Shown one piece after another: positions 15,585 to 25,345 of a DNA stretch of 37,077 nucleotides. The DNA is taken from positions 1 through 37,077 of the forward strand of contig PAAW01000010.1 in the NCBI GenBank assembly GCA_002699515.1. The letters are read 5' to 3'. How positions within the stretch are numbered: the stretch's first letter is position 1; every line of letters begins with the position of its first letter. The stretch comes from Methanobacteriota archaeon (GTDB lineage Archaea; Thermoplasmatota; Poseidoniia; Poseidoniales; Poseidoniaceae). The notes under the pieces were generated by a model. It searched no databases. It had not been told where the DNA came from and was given only the letters and a program-made list of their open reading frames with translations. Made by a program: the position numbers and the translations under genes.

Positions 15585-16808
15585 ATGAGTGAACGTCTTT
15601 TTACTTCCGAATCTGTAAGTTCAGGGCATCCAGATAAATTATGTGATCAAGTAAGTGATGCAATATTAGATGCTTGCATCAGTGTTGATCCCTTTGCTAG
15701 AGTTGCAGTTGAAACATTGGTTAAAGGAATGGAGAATAAGAGTTTGATTGTATTAGGTGGAGAAGTCACAGTTAATGGAGAAATCCCAGATTATGAAAAA
15801 ATTGCAAGAGAGACTTGTGCAAAAGTAGGATATAATTCCCATGCTATTGGGATGGATGCTACAAGTGAAGATTTATGCGAGGTTCGTGTAGCAATTACGA
15901 CACAATCTCCTGATATTTCTGATGGAGTAAATGTTGGTGGCGCTGGAGATCAAGGAATGATGTTTGGTTATGCGTGTACTGAATCAGAATCATTTCCTGG
16001 TTTAATTGGAACTTATATGCCACTTCCTAGCATATTATCTCAACAATTAACAAGACGTTTAACTGAAGTTAGAGAAAAAGATATACTTCCATGGGTTAGA
16101 CCTGATGGTAAAAGTCAAGTTACAATTGAATATGGAGGGGATGGTTCTCCTTTGAGAGCATCTACTATTGTTCTTGCAAACCAACATGAAGATTTGATTC
16201 ATAGGACAGGAAGTCTCGAATCAGAAAGAGAATTCATTCATGAAGAATTAGTAAGACACGTAATAACTCATGTAATTCCTAAAGACTTAATTGATTCCGA
16301 GACAAAAATAATAGTAAATGGTACAGGAAGATTTGTAGATCCTGGAGGTCCTTATGCGGATGCAGGATTAACAGGGAGAAAAATCATTGTCGATACTTAT
16401 GGTGGAAGTGCTCCTCATGGAGGAGGTGCCTTTAGTGGAAAAGACCCAACAAAAGTAGATAGGTCTGCAGCTTATATGGCTAGATGGGTCGCAAAACACG
16501 TGGTTGCTAGTGGATTAGCAGATAAATGTACTATTCAAGTTGCTTACGCAATTGGTAGAGATGAACCCGTAAGCATCAATGTAGATACCCATTCAACAGG
16601 GATAATTTCTGATGTTGAAATTGAATCTAGAATCTCTCAAGTTTTTGATTTTTCACCAAAAAATATTATCGAAACGTTGGAGCTTAGAAATCCAATATAT
16701 TTTGTTAGTGCATCTGGGGGGCATTTTGGTAGAGATCCAACAAATTCAGGTCATTTTAGTTGGGAACGAATAATTCCAGAAAAGATGGAAATGTTACGTA
16801 AGGAGTGA
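15585..16808 (+). CDS. metK: S-adenosylmethionine synthetase, bacterial/eukaryotic type
   Basis: 407 aa; makes S-adenosylmethionine from methionine and ATP. Marks are TSESVSSGHPDKLCDQVSDA (ATP and Mg site), GGAGDQGMMFGYA, GGAFSGKDPTKVDRS (the Lys-rich loop) and IGRDEPVSINVDTHSTG. This is the bacterial/eukaryotic MetK family and not the divergent archaeal MAT (COG1812 type), so it was probably acquired from bacteria by an ancestor. Length is slightly above the bacterial mean. The ATG at 15585 is preceded by a short spacer shared with divergent aspS. A GC-rich hairpin lies just after its stop. Confidence 0.96.
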   Translation: MSERLFTSESVSSGHPDKLCDQVSDAILDACISVDPFARVAVETLVKGMENKSLIVLGGEVTVNGEIPDYEKIARETCAKVGYNSHAIGMDATSEDLCEVRVAITTQSPDISDGVNVGGAGDQGMMFGYACTESESFPGLIGTYMPLPSILSQQLTRRLTEVREKDILPWVRPDGKSQVTIEYGGDGSPLRASTIVLANQHEDLIHRTGSLESEREFIHEELVRHVITHVIPKDLIDSETKIIVNGTGRFVDPGGPYADAGLTGRKIIVDTYGGSAPHGGGAFSGKDPTKVDRSAAYMARWVAKHVVASGLADKCTIQVAYAIGRDEPVSINVDTHSTGIISDVEIESRISQVFDFSPKNIIETLELRNPIYFVSASGGHFGRDPTNSGHFSWERIIPEKMEMLRKE

Positions 16809-16819
16809 TATATTCTCCC

Positions 16820-16838
16820 ACGCCCCTTATAGGGGCGT
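16820..16838. other. GC-rich hairpin after metK
   Basis: ACGCCCC, loop TTATA, GGGGCGT: a perfect 7-bp stem 11 bp beyond the metK stop, in otherwise AT-rich DNA. There is no T-run after it, so a classical intrinsic terminator is not supported. It may stabilise the metK 3' end or separate metK from the surface-protein gene. Its presence argues against translation starting upstream of it at 16805. Confidence 0.45.
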
Positions 16839-16855
16839 ATTATGTCCCAGTGTTT

Positions 16856-19800
16856 GTGAGTATAACAGAATCTAGTCGTAGGTCAGGATTCATCTTGGCA
16901 TTTTTAGTTTTAATTTCTGCGCTCTCTCCATTAATTTCTAGTGCATCTGCAGAAGGAGCAATTGAATTAAGTTTGTCGAACCAACATTTGTCAATTACTC
17001 CAGGAACAACATCTAACATCACACTTACAATTCACAATAATGATTCGCAAATTAATGATTATACTATTGATATTAATCAAAATTATAATTCTGCTTGGAA
17101 TATCAGTATTGTTGATTCAATAATCGAAGACGTACTACCTACTTTTTCAAGTTCAACTACTGTTGTTGTAACATTAGATCCAATCGCATTGCTTTCAGAT
17201 CAAACAGTTGTTGAATTTATAGTAAATCAAACAGGTAGTTCTGAAAGTTCATCAATAGATGTTATATTGTCTGTCGAACCTCATTATGAAGCATCACTTG
17301 ATGTAAGTAATGTAGGAGTTGGAGGATTAGTATTAGTAAATCCAGGCTCAACATTGGACGTTAATATTGATGTAATGAATTTAGGTAATATGAACGATAC
17401 AATATTACTTGATATTGTTGATGAACCTGATTTAGTTCAATGGTGGGATGATTATAATTCTGCTCAATCAGAGCCTGTTATAAATGGAAATGAGACAGTT
17501 ACTTTGGTAGATCCAGTAATGAGTTCCGAATATGATATTTCACAAAACAACGGCTATATTGACCTTTTAGTTAATGCCTCTGGACTTACTCCAAATTTAG
17601 AATATCGTTTAGACATTGAAGCAGTTGATGAAACGGGATTATATCTAAATGGCTGGCTTAGTTCTTTCAATTCAACTAATGGATTTGATTCAGAACCATT
17701 TACTTGGCAAACATCTTATGAGGGAAATGCGACTATTTGGTCAAATATTAGTTTTAATGGCAGTGTTTTAAGCAGTGACTATTCAAATATTTGTTTGTAT
17801 GATACTTATGGATGTTCTGTAATTGCACAATATGAATTAACTGAAGGTACAATCACAGGAAATGGAAATTTAAGTTATGCGTATGATTCTAATGGCACAG
17901 TTTATCTTCCTGGAACTCTAGTGGATGATGGGACTTTAATTGAAATAACTGCAACAGCAGATGCAAATTGGAGTTTTATTGAATATACTGGAGATTCAAA
18001 TTCTACTAGTGAGGTGATAGTTCTTGAAATCGATTCAGATAAAACAATTGGTGTAATTTTTGAAGAAAACCAAACAATAATTTTAACACCAGAAGTTAAT
18101 GTTTCAGTATCAACAAACGCAACACATATGTTTTCTACATTTGAAATGAATAATTTAACTCAAGGGGTTGCTTACAATATCTTTTACGAAATTAGAACCG
18201 ATGATATGATACCAATCATTATGGATGCAGGGTGGGATAATTTTACAGCAAGTAGTACAAACACTTCAAGATATTATAATGAAACGTATGCAAACGATTC
18301 ATATTGTATTGATGTAATATTAAGTAATGGATTAATTCCTTTAGATACAGATAGTATTTGTTTTGTAATCCCCACATCCTCCAATGGAACTTCTACCTCT
18401 ATGAGTATAAATATGGCAAAGAGCACTTCAGCAATTCCTGCGGGTTGGATAGTATATTGGTTAGATGACGTATACACTAACATGTCGCCAATGTCTAATG
18501 ATAATGCAGTACTTAGAATCGTAATACCAAATGGCACATCTCCAGGTTATCATGGGATTAGATTATGGGCATCTAGCACTCAAGGAAATGTATCAATGTC
18601 TACTGTGATTGTAATCCAAATAGGAACACAAGATTCAGTTGCAATTTCAGATTTAACTAATAATACTTGGTTGCCAGATCAAACTGGAGAAGTAACATTG
18701 GAAGTAACAAATACAGGAAATAGGGCTATCGGATATGATTATTCTACAGAGGCAGCATCTGGGCCATGTGATGTTGTGATGTCAAGCACAGGATCAACTT
18801 TAGACGTTGGAGAATCAGAACTAGCCTCTGTATCCATAAGGCCTTGGGAAGTAGCACACAGAAACGATACTTGTGAATTTAATTTCATAGCAAATAATAG
18901 ATTGAATAATGATGAGGCAATGTTCCCTGTACAACTTAGGATTGGAGTCGATTGGGGACTTGAAGTATATTCTCCAACAACGGATGTTTTGAAATCTGAT
19001 GAAACCAAAACAGTGACATTTACTGTAAAGAATTTAGGTACGGAACAGGATGAATATCGAGTTGAAGTGGTTACTCCCTCTGGATTAATTGCAACACCTC
19101 CCCCTGGTTGGTTAACAATAGAGAGAGGACAAACAAGTACAATTGATATCGATTTTTCATTAGATGCAGAAAGTAATTTGTCAGGAATGAAAGAAGTCAC
19201 AATAAAATTAATTGGCCTTAATGGCGCTATGGCTGAAGTAAATTATAACTTAGACATAGAAGGACTTACCTCGTTTGAACTTATAGGTCCACAAGATTCA
19301 AGGTTACAGCTAAATGCAGGTTCATCTGCAGAATTAATTATTGACGTCTTGAATACAGGAACCCAGACAAATTCATATGATTTACAATCAGTTTCTGGAT
19401 TGGCATCTTGTATCAGTATGAATGGCACTGAATCAGATTTATTAGAAGCAGAACAAAATACAATTCGTGAATTGTCAATTTATTTTGAAGCAGACTCAAA
19501 TTGTCAATCAGGAGATTACGAGATAAAATTAGTTGTTGAAGAATTAAATTCAGGAATAATGGAGGAGGTAAATGTCACTATTCAAGTATCCTCTTTAGGA
19601 AGTGTAGATATTTCCGCATCAAGGACATCTCCTGTAGTTGATGATAATGAATTTGAACAATTAACACTCACAATCACAAATCTTGGTTCCGACTCTTCGA
19701 CTTTTGAAATTACAGTAGTAGGATCCTCTGGTTTTGATATTTCTTTGGATTCAAGTATCTTATCATTAGATTCAGGAGAACATATAGACATTAATTTTGG

Positions 19801-20986
19801 AATTAAAAGAACTACTGCGATAGGAACTGTAGATATTGAAATTAATGTGGAAGATACTACTTCTTCATCAGTTACAGATACAATTGTAATTACTGCTTTG
19901 AATCCCGTAAATCAGGCCGAATTAATAGTTCAAGCATCTAATTCAATATTGGTTCCTGGAGAAACCTTGTCTGGTAATTTGTTAATAAGTAATCAAGGAA
20001 ATCAACATGATAATTTCAGTATCTCATCAAATGGAATTTCTTGTATAATCCAATCAAGTGTTGCTATAGATGCACAAGAGTCATCTACACTACCATTTTC
20101 TTGTGATATACCTAATTCTACTGATGTAGGGACTTATATTGTAACCTTTACAGCAATTTCAACTAATGATATCACCAAGCAAAGTTCAGAAACATTGCAA
20201 TATCAAATTTTAAGTGATTATAATTCTGGTTCAACAGTTGTAGATGTTTCAATTACAGAAACATCCTTATCAATGAATTATGATGGTAGCGGTGTTGTTA
20301 CAGTGATTGTAGTGAATTTACTTAATGAGCAAGTAAGTGGAACATTGAGTGTCGAAGGTTCAAATGTTGGTTCATTTGAATTTGTATGGGATGGATTTAT
20401 TGGTGATGGAGAATATGAATTAGATCCAGATTCACAAATGAGTATAAAATTAACGATCACACCAAAAACAGATGCTGAAATTTCAACAGAATTTAAGATC
20501 ATTGCATTAAGTCAGATTTCTTCAGCATCTAAAAGTGATTCTAGTGATACACTAAATGTAGATGTTAATGGATTAAGATTAGCTCCAAATGGTTTAGATT
20601 TAATGATAGGAGAACTAGATGGTAAACAGACATTAATAGGGTTATTTTCTGGTTGGGGAATAGTTGTTTTAGTCATACTTATGAGAATTCGAAGATTTAA
20701 GAATAGGAATAAGAATAATATTGAAATGGAATTACCAGCATTGGTTGATTTACCTCCATTAAATGATTTACCTCCAATTGAGGAGCCAATTCTTCCAGAA
20801 ATTAAACTACCCGAATTACCTGCATTAGAGCCCTCAATTACAATAGAAACTACAACAAATAAATTAGGTTCAGATGGCACAGTAAGATGTCCTGGGTGCC
20901 AAGCAAAATTAAGGCCTCCATCAGGTAAAAAACCCCCATTTAGATTTAAATGCCCTAAATGTGCAGAAATGGTACGAGTATCTTAA
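16856..20986 (+). CDS. Giant secreted/anchored surface protein with Ig-like repeats and cytoplasmic zinc ribbon
   Basis: About 1376 aa from the GTG at 16856 (GTG 16850 and 16805 are alternatives; I chose 16856 because it gives a normal signal peptide: MSITESSRRSG, then the hydrophobic run FILAFLVLISALSPL, ending SSASA). The ectodomain is a chain of NEW3/CARDB-like beta modules, with repeated phrases of the form TPGTTSNITLTIHNN and SDETKTVTFTVKNLGTEQDEY, plus one segment resembling the InlB B-repeat/Flg_new type (DGTLIEITATADANWSFIEY). It is rich in N-x-S/T sites. A single helix (~1259-1277) is followed by RIRRFKNRNKNN, a Pro/Leu-rich stretch and a C-terminal zinc ribbon (VRCPGCQAKL ... FKCPKCAEMVRVS; four Cys). 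A zinc ribbon inside the cell on a surface protein is odd. Stop overlaps that of trmI. Function unknown. Confidence 0.85.
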   Translation: MSITESSRRSGFILAFLVLISALSPLISSASAEGAIELSLSNQHLSITPGTTSNITLTIHNNDSQINDYTIDINQNYNSAWNISIVDSIIEDVLPTFSSSTTVVVTLDPIALLSDQTVVEFIVNQTGSSESSSIDVILSVEPHYEASLDVSNVGVGGLVLVNPGSTLDVNIDVMNLGNMNDTILLDIVDEPDLVQWWDDYNSAQSEPVINGNETVTLVDPVMSSEYDISQNNGYIDLLVNASGLTPNLEYRLDIEAVDETGLYLNGWLSSFNSTNGFDSEPFTWQTSYEGNATIWSNISFNGSVLSSDYSNICLYDTYGCSVIAQYELTEGTITGNGNLSYAYDSNGTVYLPGTLVDDGTLIEITATADANWSFIEYTGDSNSTSEVIVLEIDSDKTIGVIFEENQTIILTPEVNVSVSTNATHMFSTFEMNNLTQGVAYNIFYEIRTDDMIPIIMDAGWDNFTASSTNTSRYYNETYANDSYCIDVILSNGLIPLDTDSICFVIPTSSNGTSTSMSINMAKSTSAIPAGWIVYWLDDVYTNMSPMSNDNAVLRIVIPNGTSPGYHGIRLWASSTQGNVSMSTVIVIQIGTQDSVAISDLTNNTWLPDQTGEVTLEVTNTGNRAIGYDYSTEAASGPCDVVMSSTGSTLDVGESELASVSIRPWEVAHRNDTCEFNFIANNRLNNDEAMFPVQLRIGVDWGLEVYSPTTDVLKSDETKTVTFTVKNLGTEQDEYRVEVVTPSGLIATPPPGWLTIERGQTSTIDIDFSLDAESNLSGMKEVTIKLIGLNGAMAEVNYNLDIEGLTSFELIGPQDSRLQLNAGSSAELIIDVLNTGTQTNSYDLQSVSGLASCISMNGTESDLLEAEQNTIRELSIYFEADSNCQSGDYEIKLVVEELNSGIMEEVNVTIQVSSLGSVDISASRTSPVVDDNEFEQLTLTITNLGSDSSTFEITVVGSSGFDISLDSSILSLDSGEHIDINFGIKRTTAIGTVDIEINVEDTTSSSVTDTIVITALNPVNQAELIVQASNSILVPGETLSGNLLISNQGNQHDNFSISSNGISCIIQSSVAIDAQESSTLPFSCDIPNSTDVGTYIVTFTAISTNDITKQSSETLQYQILSDYNSGSTVVDVSITETSLSMNYDGSGVVTVIVVNLLNEQVSGTLSVEGSNVGSFEFVWDGFIGDGEYELDPDSQMSIKLTITPKTDAEISTEFKIIALSQISSASKSDSSDTLNVDVNGLRLAPNGLDLMIGELDGKQTLIGLFSGWGIVVLVILMRIRRFKNRNKNNIEMELPALVDLPPLNDLPPIEEPILPEIKLPELPALEPSITIETTTNKLGSDGTVRCPGCQAKLRPPSGKKPPFRFKCPKCAEMVRVS

Positions 20987-21813
20987 TTTTGTAATTTTAT
21001 TGCTATTAATAGAAACGCTGTATGTCCAAAAGGTCCGTTGACAGGGCGAATACCTCCTTTCATTGCTCTACCCCATTTCCTTTCAATTAGCTCTCCTGCC
21101 CATTCAATTTCTAATCCTGCTTCTTCGCAAGCTATCCAAGCGCTTTCAACTTGTGAGGTAACAGGGCAATAACAAGCTATTCTACCTCCTGGTTGTAGCA
21201 AATGTGCTACAGAATTAATTGCTTTTGGATGTTCTGGAAGATCCAGAATGATGGCATCAAATCCATTGCAATGGTTAGAAATTTCAGAAACAGATTCTTC
21301 TATGGCACCTTCGATATGGATATGGTTTTCAGAATAGCAACCAGCTTTCTGCCCATTTTTAATATTTATTAGTCCCACTTCTGCATGTTCTGTTCGAGGT
21401 TCAACTGTGATGTGGATGCCTTCTTTACCCATTACGTTTTGAATTTGAATTGCTAACCCTCCAGATCCCAAACCTGCCTCTAAAACTTTGGATTTAACTC
21501 CAATTCCTAACTTTGTAATCAAAAATCCAGCATCTTTTGGTTGTATTGTCTGTGCTCTCCTTTTCATTCCTTTATATCGCTCTGGAAGAGATGCAGGTAA
21601 TACAAAAAATTCTTTTGTACCTATTGTTATTTTATCTCCAAAATTAGTATCAGATAATGTGGTTAAGGGGTTGAACACACCAACACCTTTAATTTTGATA
21701 TGCTCGTCTTTAATTTCAACTAAATATGAATTTCCTGAATCATCTCTAAGGGAGATAATGTCCTCCTTAATAGGTTCGCTCACAGCAGTCCCAGAAGGTT
21801 CTGATAGATGCAT
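20983..21813 (-). CDS. trmI: tRNA (adenine-N1)-methyltransferase
   Basis: 276-aa SAM-dependent enzyme of the TrmI/Trm61 (GCD14) family that makes m1A at tRNA positions 57/58. An N-terminal beta domain precedes RRAQTIQPKDAGFLI (family-specific lead-in), VLEAGLGSGGLAIQI (SAM motif I), TVEPRTEHAEVG, AIILDLPEHP (the catalytic-site Asp-Leu-Pro) and GGRIACYCPVTSQV. All typical motifs are present. ATG at 21813. Convergent with the large surface-protein gene through a TTAA stop overlap, and divergent from the thioredoxin-domain protein. Confidence 0.93.
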   Translation of the reverse strand: MHLSEPSGTAVSEPIKEDIISLRDDSGNSYLVEIKDEHIKIKGVGVFNPLTTLSDTNFGDKITIGTKEFFVLPASLPERYKGMKRRAQTIQPKDAGFLITKLGIGVKSKVLEAGLGSGGLAIQIQNVMGKEGIHITVEPRTEHAEVGLINIKNGQKAGCYSENHIHIEGAIEESVSEISNHCNGFDAIILDLPEHPKAINSVAHLLQPGGRIACYCPVTSQVESAWIACEEAGLEIEWAGELIERKWGRAMKGGIRPVNGPFGHTAFLLIAIKLQN

Positions 21814-21900
21814 ATTTTGCTAAAACCGATTAATCCCTCTTACGTAGTAAGAGAGACAACAATAGCGAATCATTATAATGGAGTCTACGAACGTACTACT

Positions 21901-24900
21901 ATGAGCAACCACAGAATGTTTATCTTGGCCATTTGCACGTTGATGCTGACATCAACAAGTATCTTGGCATTCCAAGAGGTAGCAAATGAACAAAATGACA
22001 CCTCCTTGGAAATGGATTATTTACCCGAATTTTCGGCAGCAAGCCCTCCATCATTGCCTTCACATGGTGGTGTAGTTTTTGCTGAGTATGTTGGAGCAAC
22101 ATGGTGTGGGCCTTGTATGGCATATTCTTCACCTTCATTGAAACAATTAGCATATGATTTGCCAAATGACTTCACTTATGTGTCCTTTGTGGATAGTTCA
22201 CCTAATGACCATAATTCAATTGGAAGAGTTAATCATATTATGGCAAATTCCAATGGATATCCTACTACTGCTTTCGCTGATGCTACCTCAGGAACATATT
22301 ACGCAGTTGGCGGCGGTGGTTCAGATACAGACGGAGATGGATACGCAGATAGCCAATTTGACCCGCAATTTTCATCAGGTGGGAATATGGTAAATCCTCA
22401 AGATTATGAAATTAAAGTAACTCAAGTTACCAATGGAAATAATTTAGATATTGAAATTGAAGCAGAATATTTAGGTACTGGAACAGCAGTAGTTTATGTT
22501 TATGCTGCAATTACAGAAAAAGTTTGTAGTACTAGTTATGATGATGGATCTTACCCTCATTATTGTTGGGCTGCTTGGTTAACTACTGGTGGAAATAAGA
22601 ATGGTGCCGGAGGATTCCAGATGTTTAATCTCAATGCTAATGTACCACAAACAGCATCTTGGACAGTACCAGCAAATACAGCTGGCGGTGGAGCATCTAA
22701 TACTGTAACTGTGGCAGCATTAATGTCAGGCCCACATACATCTTGGAACGATTTTTATGTGGCTGCAAACAGTGACATGGGTCCACTTATTGATATTGAA
22801 GTCTCATCATTATCAGTTGTAAATAATAATTGGAATGGTAACGGATTTGAGATAGGAGACCAATTTAGTATCTCTGCTATGGTAACAAATAATGGTGATG
22901 AGGCTTACACCTCTGGTGGAAGTTTCAACATTTACCATGTCAAGGGTCCAAATCAAGAGGATTTGATTTTTTCAGATAGTTTGCAAGCATTTTCAACAAA
23001 TGGAGCAACACAATCATTCCAAACAAGTTTCGATTCTAGTTCAGTTTCTTCAACTGTACAATCTACAAGTTTACGTGCTGAAGTTGTAGGTTTGACTGCA
23101 GATAAAAATAGTGGAAATAATGCCAAGACATCTACACATAATCTTGACCATGCCCCTACTGCAAATAATCCTGTATTATTGACAAGTTCTCAAGTGGAAA
23201 GAGGTAATCAAATTAATGTTGAAGTAAATGCTAATTCAAATGATAAAGTAGATGACCTTTCAACAATGACTCCATCATTACATGTAGGGCCAGCTGGAAC
23301 TACTGATCAATGGTCAACAGAGTGGATTACAGGAACACCAACTTTGCGGCCAGATGGTAATTTTTACCAATTTACACTTGATGCTCCAGATACAGCACCT
23401 GCTGGAAATTATGACATTAAAGTTATGTTTACAGATGTGAGAGGGCATGAAAGTACAGATGCATACAAGTTAAATGCATTTGAATTACTTAATGCGAAAC
23501 CAGTGATTGATGCTTACCCAATTCCTACGGTGAAAGTATCTACGTCAGAAAGGGTGTCAATGGTCAGTCACATTTCTGATGCTGAAACTGCAAATGAGAA
23601 TTTAGTTGTAACCAGCGAAAGCACAAATTTTGTTGCTTGGCATGCAGATACATTTGAATTAGAAGTTTTATTTGATCAAATACCAATTAATGCAGACGGA
23701 GAGGTACAGGTTGCAAGTCTATATGTTACGGTAGATGATGGAGTAGAATCTCATTCTGGAACATTGTTGTTCAATGTAATTGAAAGTGGAATGCCTCGTT
23801 GGGAAGCATTACCATCTCAAGGATTTGATGAAGGTGGAGAAACAACTTTTGATTTGAAACCTTATCTCTCAGATACAGATGACAGTGGAATGACGAGTAG
23901 TGTAGATTTACTTCAATTATCGATACTTGGGACCGATTATGAAGACATGATAACAGCATCATTATCTGGTTTTGAATTATCAATTTCAGCTATTGACGAC
24001 GATGTTTTTGGCACTACAACAATTAATTTAAGAGCTAGTGATGGTGTAAAAATGAGTGATACTACATTAGTAGTAAATATTGATGGAATTAATGATGCAC
24101 CTAAATTTGATACAAGTATTTTTGACAATCAGATTTTAGTTGTAGGTCAATCAAAAACTTATGATTTAAAATCAATAATTACAGATGTGGATGATTCTAA
24201 CGAAGAAGCTAGATTGTATACTACAATTTCTACTGATGAATCTGGAGCATTAACTTGGAGAGCAAGTTTAGGTGAATTGAATTTGAAATATATGACACCT
24301 GGAGAACATACACTATTGATTAGGACAGTAGATAGGAACGCAGATTTCAACGAATACCAACTTACATTAACAGTAGTATCTAATTTGCCTCTAGAAGTTA
24401 TTACTGATGATTCAGAAGTTGGAGATGTATTGGTTACAGTTGAAAATTTGAAAGAAGGAGAAGTGCCAACATTCATATTTAATTTACACAGTGATATCGG
24501 TTTAACCGATTTAGAGGGCTCATTCCAAATTTGTAGTGTTTCATTAGGTATTTGTTATGATCGTCAAGAGTTTAGTTTTAATGATGGAGAAGCACCTTGG
24601 TCAATTACAATAAAACCTGCAGGTAAATTATATGTTGAATTAGATGATGAAATTAAATTAGATTTATCTGGAGTAGATGCAAATGGTTTTGATAGAGAAA
24701 TGGCAGAATATTATCATTGGTATGTTTCAGAAGGAACAGGAGATTCCAATACAGATTCAACAGACGATACTAATGCAGTAGATGAGCAATTAACTGATGA
24801 ACAAATAGAACAACAGTTAACCGATTTGGAAGAGGAATTGTTAATACTAAATGCACAAATCAATTTAATTGTTGATGACGCAGATCCTATGAAATTACAA

Positions 24901-25317
24901 TATCAAGAAGATAAAGAAGAATTAATTGATGAGAGAACAAGACTTGAATGTTTAAAATCTACCTCAAATTGCAATACTGTTGAAGGTAAAGTAACTGAAG
25001 CATCATTATTTGGAGTTGATATGATGACTTTGGGACTTGGCGGATTTATTACGTTATTGATTGTTGTATTAGTAATGTTATTATTCGTCAAAGGAAGAGA
25101 TTCTGAGCCTGAATGGAATTTTGATATGCCTCAATTAGATACTTTGGCGAATTCTGCATATGGCGGAGCAGCACCAGTATTTCAACAAACAATGTATCAG
25201 CAAACACAAGCGGTAATTCCATCAGGTCCACCATTGCCTCCTACAGGGTTACCTGCAGGTTGGACAATGGAACAATGGAGACATTATGGTCAGAATTACC
25301 TAGATGGTAAATTATAA
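21901..25317 (+). CDS. Large membrane-anchored protein with extracytoplasmic thioredoxin domain and Ig/cadherin-like domains
   Basis: 1138 aa from the ATG at 21901; the longer frame from 21808 overlaps the trmI start and lacks a signal, whereas 21901 gives [20 protein letters not shown], a clear signal peptide. Residues ~55-150 form a thioredoxin-like domain ([24 protein letters not shown] at 69-72; likely cis-Pro in NGYPTTAF). Beta-sandwich domains follow, including cadherin-like stretches ([26 protein letters not shown]). An acidic coiled coil ([18 protein letters not shown]), one helix ([17 protein letters not shown]) and a Pro-rich tail ending [19 protein letters not shown] come last. Probable surface thiol-disulfide or adhesion protein. 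The tail resembles one I associate with other Marine Group II membrane proteins. Confidence 0.87.
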   Translation: MSNHRMFILAICTLMLTSTSILAFQEVANEQNDTSLEMDYLPEFSAASPPSLPSHGGVVFAEYVGATWCGPCMAYSSPSLKQLAYDLPNDFTYVSFVDSSPNDHNSIGRVNHIMANSNGYPTTAFADATSGTYYAVGGGGSDTDGDGYADSQFDPQFSSGGNMVNPQDYEIKVTQVTNGNNLDIEIEAEYLGTGTAVVYVYAAITEKVCSTSYDDGSYPHYCWAAWLTTGGNKNGAGGFQMFNLNANVPQTASWTVPANTAGGGASNTVTVAALMSGPHTSWNDFYVAANSDMGPLIDIEVSSLSVVNNNWNGNGFEIGDQFSISAMVTNNGDEAYTSGGSFNIYHVKGPNQEDLIFSDSLQAFSTNGATQSFQTSFDSSSVSSTVQSTSLRAEVVGLTADKNSGNNAKTSTHNLDHAPTANNPVLLTSSQVERGNQINVEVNANSNDKVDDLSTMTPSLHVGPAGTTDQWSTEWITGTPTLRPDGNFYQFTLDAPDTAPAGNYDIKVMFTDVRGHESTDAYKLNAFELLNAKPVIDAYPIPTVKVSTSERVSMVSHISDAETANENLVVTSESTNFVAWHADTFELEVLFDQIPINADGEVQVASLYVTVDDGVESHSGTLLFNVIESGMPRWEALPSQGFDEGGETTFDLKPYLSDTDDSGMTSSVDLLQLSILGTDYEDMITASLSGFELSISAIDDDVFGTTTINLRASDGVKMSDTTLVVNIDGINDAPKFDTSIFDNQILVVGQSKTYDLKSIITDVDDSNEEARLYTTISTDESGALTWRASLGELNLKYMTPGEHTLLIRTVDRNADFNEYQLTLTVVSNLPLEVITDDSEVGDVLVTVENLKEGEVPTFIFNLHSDIGLTDLEGSFQICSVSLGICYDRQEFSFNDGEAPWSITIKPAGKLYVELDDEIKLDLSGVDANGFDREMAEYYHWYVSEGTGDSNTDSTDDTNAVDEQLTDEQIEQQLTDLEEELLILNAQINLIVDDADPMKLQYQEDKEELIDERTRLECLKSTSNCNTVEGKVTEASLFGVDMMTLGLGGFITLLIVVLVMLLFVKGRDSEPEWNFDMPQLDTLANSAYGGAAPVFQQTMYQQTQAVIPSGPPLPPTGLPAGWTMEQWRHYGQNYLDGKL

Positions 25318-25333
25318 AAAAAAACTCATTGAT

Positions 25334-25338
25334 GGGAG
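25334..25338 (+). promoter_or_regulatory. Shine-Dalgarno GGGAG fixing the lonB start
   Basis: GGGAG lies 7 nt before the ATG at 25346 and inside the longer in-frame reading from 25304. It supports 25346 as the start and removes the 14-bp overlap with the upstream gene. Confidence 0.55.
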
Positions 25339-25345
25339 TGAAGTA

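Noticed and set aside
16805-16855. GTG at 16805 as start of the giant surface protein, overlapping metK by GTGA.
   Set aside because: The segment contains a perfect GC-rich hairpin and adds residues before a good signal peptide; kept only as an alternative.
21808-21900. Start of the thioredoxin-domain protein at 21808, overlapping the trmI start as ATGCAT.
   Set aside because: The 31 extra residues have no signal-peptide character and the ATG at 21901 begins a textbook signal peptide.
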